The translations under genes were made by a program, and so were the position numbers. A stretch of 64,000 bases of DNA from assembly GCF_020283565.1 (NCBI RefSeq), contig NC_060060.1:1302001-1366000 (forward strand). Reading direction: 5' to 3'. The stretch comes from Trifolium pratense (taxonomy: Eukaryota; Streptophyta; Magnoliopsida; Fabales; Fabaceae). Position 1 is the stretch's first letter. Each line of letters starts with the position of its first letter. The notes under the pieces were generated by a model that worked only from the letters and a program-made list of their open reading frames with translations, had not been told where the DNA came from and ran no database searches. Shown here piece by piece: positions 58,510-64,000 of the stretch.

Positions 58510-58808
58510 TTAATTATATTAAAAAATGTGTGTGCTTAAATAGTGTGACAAAATAATTGTGACCATGCAAAACTTGCTCTACAAATCAAGCCAAAATCAT
58601 TGAATTAAAACTGTACAAGCTCTCAAACCAATATTGTCAGAAACCAAAATGAATGGGAAAAAAAAAATCAAGGAATGGTTACAACTCATACATACAGAAA
58701 TACCACGTTTCACTCACTGTAGAAACAAAGATTTGATCTAATGTTTTATACAACCACATAAATTTTTTTCAAAGAATACAAATAAATACTCCCAATAAAA
58801 GATGCTGC

Positions 58809-61800
58809 TCAATAAAGCTTTATTCTGGTATTAATAGGGCTCCTACAGATGGGACACGTCTGAAGATCTTGTCCACATTCACAACATGTCTGTCATGTAA
58901 CAAAGAAATCATAAGCATTCTCCTTATCTGTGCTTCACTTCAGAAATATGAGATGAAATTGAAAATTGAATATATATACCTAAATTGGTTCCATGTAAAA
59001 AAGAAACACCAAGACCTATTTTATTTGATCCTAGAACTAGAATCTCAAATGTGGACCAAGTAAAAATTATCATTAAAAAGGATTATTTTGATCCAAATCT
59101 GAGATTCTAATGAACCAAATTAGTATTGTTCATTGCTCATGAACAAATAGGTGTCTGTGTTTGTTTTTTGTAAGGGACCAATTTGGACATTTCCGCTTGA
59201 AAATATCGCTTTTACCTGATGCCCACATCCGAAGGCCATGTCTTTTGTATTGCTTAAACATATAGGACAAAGCTGCACAAGACCAATTTAATTTGTTAAT
59301 TTTACAGTTTGGAAATCTTTAAAAATATATTAATAACACGAACTATTTCAAACTCAATCCCGACTAGACATAAAATGAACAACGAACAAGCAACCCGACA
59401 ATAAAATTAAGCAAATAATCCAACCTGGATGCATGACAGTTGACAATTACTTCAGATATAGTCATTCAATATAAAATGCAAAAATGAGACAATAAAACAT
59501 GCAGCACATGTAATTGATGCCATTTATTGTCTCACCATTATTAGACCATGTAGATGCTTTGTTAGAGAGTAATCTAATTACTCAACTGAGGCATGTGATG
59601 TGATGTGAAGATAACCCTCAAGAACTATATGGAAAAATAAACAACATACTGTACATTCATATATAATTCAAGCAATTTTGCGTAACATTCATGTTTACAC
59701 TCATAAAACCCGATCAAGAACATGACACATTTTTATTAGAAGTACTTTGTAGGTTGTACCTGATTTTCATAAGTAGAACTTGGGGCAGACGGAGCTGTGC
59801 CAGCTTGTTTGCTGTCGTCAGGGTAAGAAGGTGCACTCCGCTCAAAACTAGTAGCATAAGGTTTTGAACTTGAAGTGCCAAACGATGCTGAACCATAAGG
59901 ATTTGAAGTGCCTGAAAATGCTGAACCATAAGAGGGTGTTGGGAGAGCAACTCTTTGAGGAGCATTGGCCTTTCGATTTCTGTTTGAGATAAATAAGCCC
60001 AAATATTAAAAAATTTGTTAGAAATGAACTTAAGATTTTCTTTTTGAAAAAAGAAAAAAAAAAGAAAAAGAGAGAATAATACTGAAGGTAATGAATCAAA
60101 ATTTTACCCTAGTAGATCAAGCTCTATTGCGGCCTTATATTGAGAAGGAATTTCCATCAATGCTGCGAGAGCAAATGCTGCCTCTTTTCGTGAAGGAGGA
60201 ATGTTCTTTGACATAATTTCTGTAAAATTCACAAACTAAAGAAGTACAAAGAGTCAGGGATGAATTCCAATTATTTAGAACATTTTAACAAGTATTAATT
60301 TCTGCATCCTCTTCAATATCTACCTGAAAATTATCAAAGGCCCTAGCTGGCATATTGTCATCAAATTCCTTCATCATGTCCCAAGGTCCATCTCCAACAC
60401 CAACCAATATAATTGAAAGAGGAAATTTACTGTGACAAAGCAAATAAGTAAGAACATATATTTGTAAAAATGGAACATTATTGAGAATAACTTTGCAGCA
60501 TAATCACCTGGCCTCAACAATGGCATCCACAGTCTTCTGCTCCTGTGGACTAAGCCTCCCATTTTCAGTGTCAATACTTCTTGTAACCTGCACAAACAAT
60601 GTCATGTACATATATTGCATAAGATGTTTTGAAAGCACAATAAGTTGGGAAAAGATCAATCCCAACAAATAAGGAAACAAATTATCAGGTGGCAAATAAG
60701 CCAAAAGTGTCTCCACTTGGTTGTTAAAACTTTGGTGGGTGAAAATTAACAATGCACTCACTACTTGATTCTGTTCATATTTGTAGTCCAATTACTTTTT
60801 TCCTTTGAAAGAATAGAAGCACAAATGAAGGAGAAAGCAAGAAGCAATCCTGGATAAAGAATAAAATACCTGGCCATCTGCAATTATCACCAAAACATGG
60901 TATTGGCCTCCACTTTGCTCAACGATTGTCATTGCCATTTCAACAATAGGTGCAAACGATGTAGGGCCTGATGTTAAAACATAAGTATGATTGGCTCAGT
61001 ACTACAATATCTATAACATGGATAAACACCATAAGAACAAGATATGTAGTAGATATATAACCTGCAAGTCGAATATTAGGAACAATTTCCCTATACCGGC
61101 TCAAAACTTCTTCAAATCCATTGCAAATTCTTTCGTCTGGATAGAAACTGAAGACATCTTGATCGTGCGTTGATGCTGCCATGGTATCAGAGTAATGAGC
61201 CATTAGCACATTTTAAACCACAAACAAAAATTACACAATTTCTGAGTTGAGAGAACTTTGAGATAAATACCATCGCCAAATCCAAAACAAGGAATCAAGT
61301 TATCCTCATCAAATGCAGCTAATGTTTTCCCAATAATGGATATTGCCTGTTCATAGGGATTCGGACCATTCCCAATGTGATGCAAGCTTTTTCTGTTAAA
61401 TGAATGTTTTCCTGAAAGCAAACATCAAGCTGAGCATATATATTTCACAACAGTATAATGCATAAATTTAAATCTTAGCATAGAAAACTATAAAGTTATA
61501 AATATGGCCTAACCTGTCCACTCATTGCTCTTGGTGAAATCAATTCCAAGAATAAGATTGGAAGACTCAAGGCCTGCACGTGCAAGAGCCTCAGTCACCT
61601 GTAATGAGATATGGGATATAAGTATAACAAAACATACTAGAATGTTAAGAACTGAAATAACGATAAAGAATGAACAGTTACAAATAAGCAGCATTGTCAG
61701 TGAGAAGAAAATTTGAAAATTGCAAGACAACATCATTTTCAGCCAAGTCACTTAAATATCAACACAAAAATAGTAAAATCATGTATAGCTCTAAATTCAT

Positions 61801-62391
61801 AAGCACATAAATATCTACCAAATCTCAAATTCTAAATGAATCTATCTCAGAGAACTATCATCATCCTCCAAATTCAATATAACAATCAACTGCAATTGCA
61901 ATATTGTTATGATTCTTAAATATTTAATTTCCTAAATGCCAAAAATAATAAATAAAAGCCAGAAGAACTAAAGGACTTCAATTCCAGAGCAGATACAAAA
62001 CATCTACACGGGTTGATCTCATGATAAGCTAAAAATGATAAAACTATACAAAAAAATTGGCATGCAAAGCATCTTTTACCTCATCTATGGAGTTGTAATT
62101 ATCAGCGATCCTCGAGTATTTCCTATCTAATTTCCTCTTATCATCATGGCGGGGCACCCTACCACTAGTTTGAGGCTCATAGCCATAGTTTTGTGGAGGA
62201 GGAGGCGGCCGGGCATCATAATACGGTTGATAAGAAGAAGGCTCTTGTGACCCATAGGTATAAGGATAGCCACCCTGACCGTAACCCGAATGCGGGTCAG
62301 GATATGAATTCCAAGAAGAAGCCGAAGCAGATGAACTCGAACGCAACGAATCCTGCCTCAAATTTTCCTCTTTCGAACTTTGACCCCCCAT
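58809..62391 (-). CDS. RGLG: RGLG-type RING domain ubiquitin ligase (copine/vWA plus RING)
   Basis: Eleven minus-strand coding exons: 62391-62080, 61598-61514, 61411-61271, 61175-61062, 60967-60870, 60587-60508, 60429-60324, 60235-60108, 59979-59760, 59272-59216 and 58889-58809, joining in frame to 473 residues, the family size. The ATG at 62391 gives [10 protein letters not shown] with Gly2, the expected N-myristoylation site of RGLG proteins. Then a Ser/Tyr/Pro-rich region, a copine-type vWA domain (about 105-350, MIDAS-like [17 protein letters not shown]), a Ser/Gly linker, and a C3HC4 RING (about 430-464, CPICL...CGHQTCCECG...CPICR). Arabidopsis RGLG1/2 are plasma-membrane E3 ligases linked to K63 chains, auxin and drought signalling. 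All RING ligands are present. Confidence 0.95.
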
Positions 62392-62407
62392 CAATCACCT
62401 CAATTCT

Positions 62408-63312
62408 CTGAAAAACCAAAAACAACAACAAAAATTCCAATTCCAATCACCCCACTTTTCTCCTTAACAAAAACCCAACAAGCAAATTGACCTCAAAAGT
62501 CAATTCAGACTCTATAAATGGATAAATGAACTTAAAATCAAATCCAAAATCCCAATTCCTAAGACCCCACTTATCTCCTTAACAAAATTCAGCAGAAAAT
62601 TATTCCAATTCCAATATCAAAATCCCAAAAAGCAAATTGAACTTAAAAGTCAATTCCAGATTCTATAAATGGATAAATGGACTTTAAACAAACCCAAAAT
62701 CCCAATTTTCCAAACAACCCACTTATCTCCTTACCAAAAATCAGCAGAAAACTAATCCAAAATCAAAATCCCAAAAAGCAAATTGAACTCAAAAGTCAAT
62801 TCCACACACTATATATGGATAAAATGAATATCTTCTTCAAGGTTGAAGTTTTTCTCAATTTCCAAGCAAATTCTCAATTTATGAAACAAAGACTAATTCA
62901 TACAAATTTCACCGACTCAAAGAAGCAAACTCAAAATAAGCAACCTTTAATTAAGTAACGTTTCAATGCAAACAAAAATAACCGCCGCCAAAAAAATTCA
63001 AACACAATCAACACACGTAACCCATATCTAATATCCAAAAGCCATAAATACACAAAAACAAACTTATTGAACTAAAAATAGAAAAAAAAATCGATTAAAT
63101 TAAGTGATTAAGTGGTTAAGTAATTAACCCTAAATAACAATTCAATTTCCACACAATTATCCAATAATGAATGCGTGCTTATCAATTAACACGGTTTGAT
63201 TGATTAAAAAGCAAGATTACTAAAAATGATTATTATGATCTTAATTGTTAATTATGAGATTAACGACATTGTGTTGCAGTGATTAGAAAGAAGTGAAGAG
63301 ATGAGAAGATAC
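62408..63312 (-). other. 5' UTR intron of the RGLG gene
   Basis: On the minus strand ATTCAG|GTATCTTC at 63313/63312 and TTTTTCAG|AGAATTG at 62408/62407. About 905 bp. It contains a threefold direct repeat of CAATTC..., ATCTCCTTA..., AAAATCAGCAG and TCAATTC...TATAAATGGATAA (62440-62830). Confidence 0.75.
62440..62830. repeat. ~120-bp imperfect tandem repeat in the RGLG leader intron
   Basis: CCACTTATCTCCTTA/CCACTTTTCTCCTTA occurs at about 62452, 62567 and 62709, and AGCAAATTGA...AAAGTCAATTC...CTATAAATGGATAA at about 62480, 62632 and 62776. Three diverged copies of about 115-145 bp. Confidence 0.75.
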
Positions 63313-63529
63313 CTGAATCTGGAAAGTGATTGAACGTGTTGGTTTTGTTGGAATATTCTGGAATCGATGTTTGAGTTAAAAAGCGCGGTGTAGAGAGAGA
63401 AACGCGATTATTGAAAAAAGCGAAAAGCTTGAATATACACAAACGTTCTTTGTGTTTTGTTTTATTTTACTACTAATAATTAATTAATTAACGAGTAAGC
63501 TACCGTATTACACTCCTTAGTAGGATTGG

Positions 63530-64000
63530 GAACTGGCACCTACGATTTTTCTTCAAGCCTGAGTTTGGCTTGCGACCTATTAAATGTTATTTAGTTTGGT
63601 CTGACATGAGCCTTTTTAAAGTCTGGCATGATCTTGTAGCATATTTAAAAGTCTATGTTACATAAAAGTCTCTATATAGTCTTTTTAAATAAGCTAAACA
63701 AATCAAGTCTATTTCACATTTAAATTTTTATAATTTTTTCAACATTAAGAAAAAACTAATAAAATGATTAGCACAGTAATTAAAAGTTAATAAAATAATA
63801 AATATGATTAAATAATAATATATTTTTTCTTCGGAAAAAAAATATAAATAATAATATTATATAAATAATAATAATTAAATATAAACAGGCTGACCTATCA
63901 GGCTTTGTAAGCTTTTTTAGAAGCATGAGCCTGACCTGTTTATGTAAACAGACATTTTTAAAAGCCTAAGCCTGACATTTTTAATAAACAAGTCAGACCA
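63530..64000. repeat. Degraded repeat at the window end
   Basis: Recurrent AGCCTGA/TCAGGCT motifs (GCCTGAGTTTGGCTTG, AGGCTGACCTATCAGGC, GAGCCTGACCTGTTTA, AGCCTGACATTTTTAA) suggest a non-autonomous DNA transposon with AGGCT-type ends. The element is cut by the window edge. No gene. Confidence 0.4.

Noticed and set aside
62392..62394. Start of the RGLG protein one codon earlier
   Set aside because: That codon is TTG; the ATG at 62391-62389 gives the MGG N-terminus expected for myristoylation.

Overview
The window is plant nuclear DNA: AT-rich, intron-bearing genes with GT-AG splice sites, TATA, telo-box and TGGGCY promoter motifs, several LTR retrotransposon lineages, SINEs and many MITEs. Protein and repeat style suggest a papilionoid legume (Medicago/Trifolium-like). 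That is an inference from recalled resemblance, not from a search.

Layout. 1-10538: most of a Tat-lineage Ty3/gypsy retrotransposon on the minus strand. It has one LTR at the right, an intact 1712-codon gag-pol, an 11-copy ~69-bp tandem repeat, and plus-strand accessory genes, one of them cleanly spliced. Its other LTR lies beyond position 1. 10547-22840: gene-poor DNA with two tandem paralogs of a small plant protein (13432-13935 and 18487-18984), ghost copies of their upstream region, and many MITEs and SINEs. 23130-25535: a complete EF-1alpha gene (minus). 27805-35860: a probable Copia-type LTR split by a young chromovirus (28062-35714), itself split by a 2.44-kb solo LTR (30856-33296). 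36745-37510: a lectin-receptor-kinase pseudogene. 39062-41710: a second EF-1alpha gene encoding the same protein. 43655-43920: a 266-bp palindromic element. 44318-48635: a six-exon RAB2 GTPase gene (plus). 51301-56005: a seven-exon ESF2/ABT1-like rRNA-processing factor (minus). 56640-58150: two LINE RNase H fragments. 58809-63440: an 11-exon RGLG-type RING ubiquitin ligase (minus).

The host genes are mostly housekeeping: translation elongation, ribosome biogenesis, ER-Golgi traffic and ubiquitin signalling. Four of them share an ACGACGTCGT-type palindrome near the start, and three of these also carry telo-box motifs. All exon structures were derived by hand from splice consensus and reading-frame continuity; each multi-exon CDS closes in frame.

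The most unusual structures are the serial hairpin array with covarying stems inside the solo LTR (32234-32561), the spliced antisense gene of the Tat element (1246-3351), and the palindromic element carrying a tRNA-like B-box in each arm (43655-43920).
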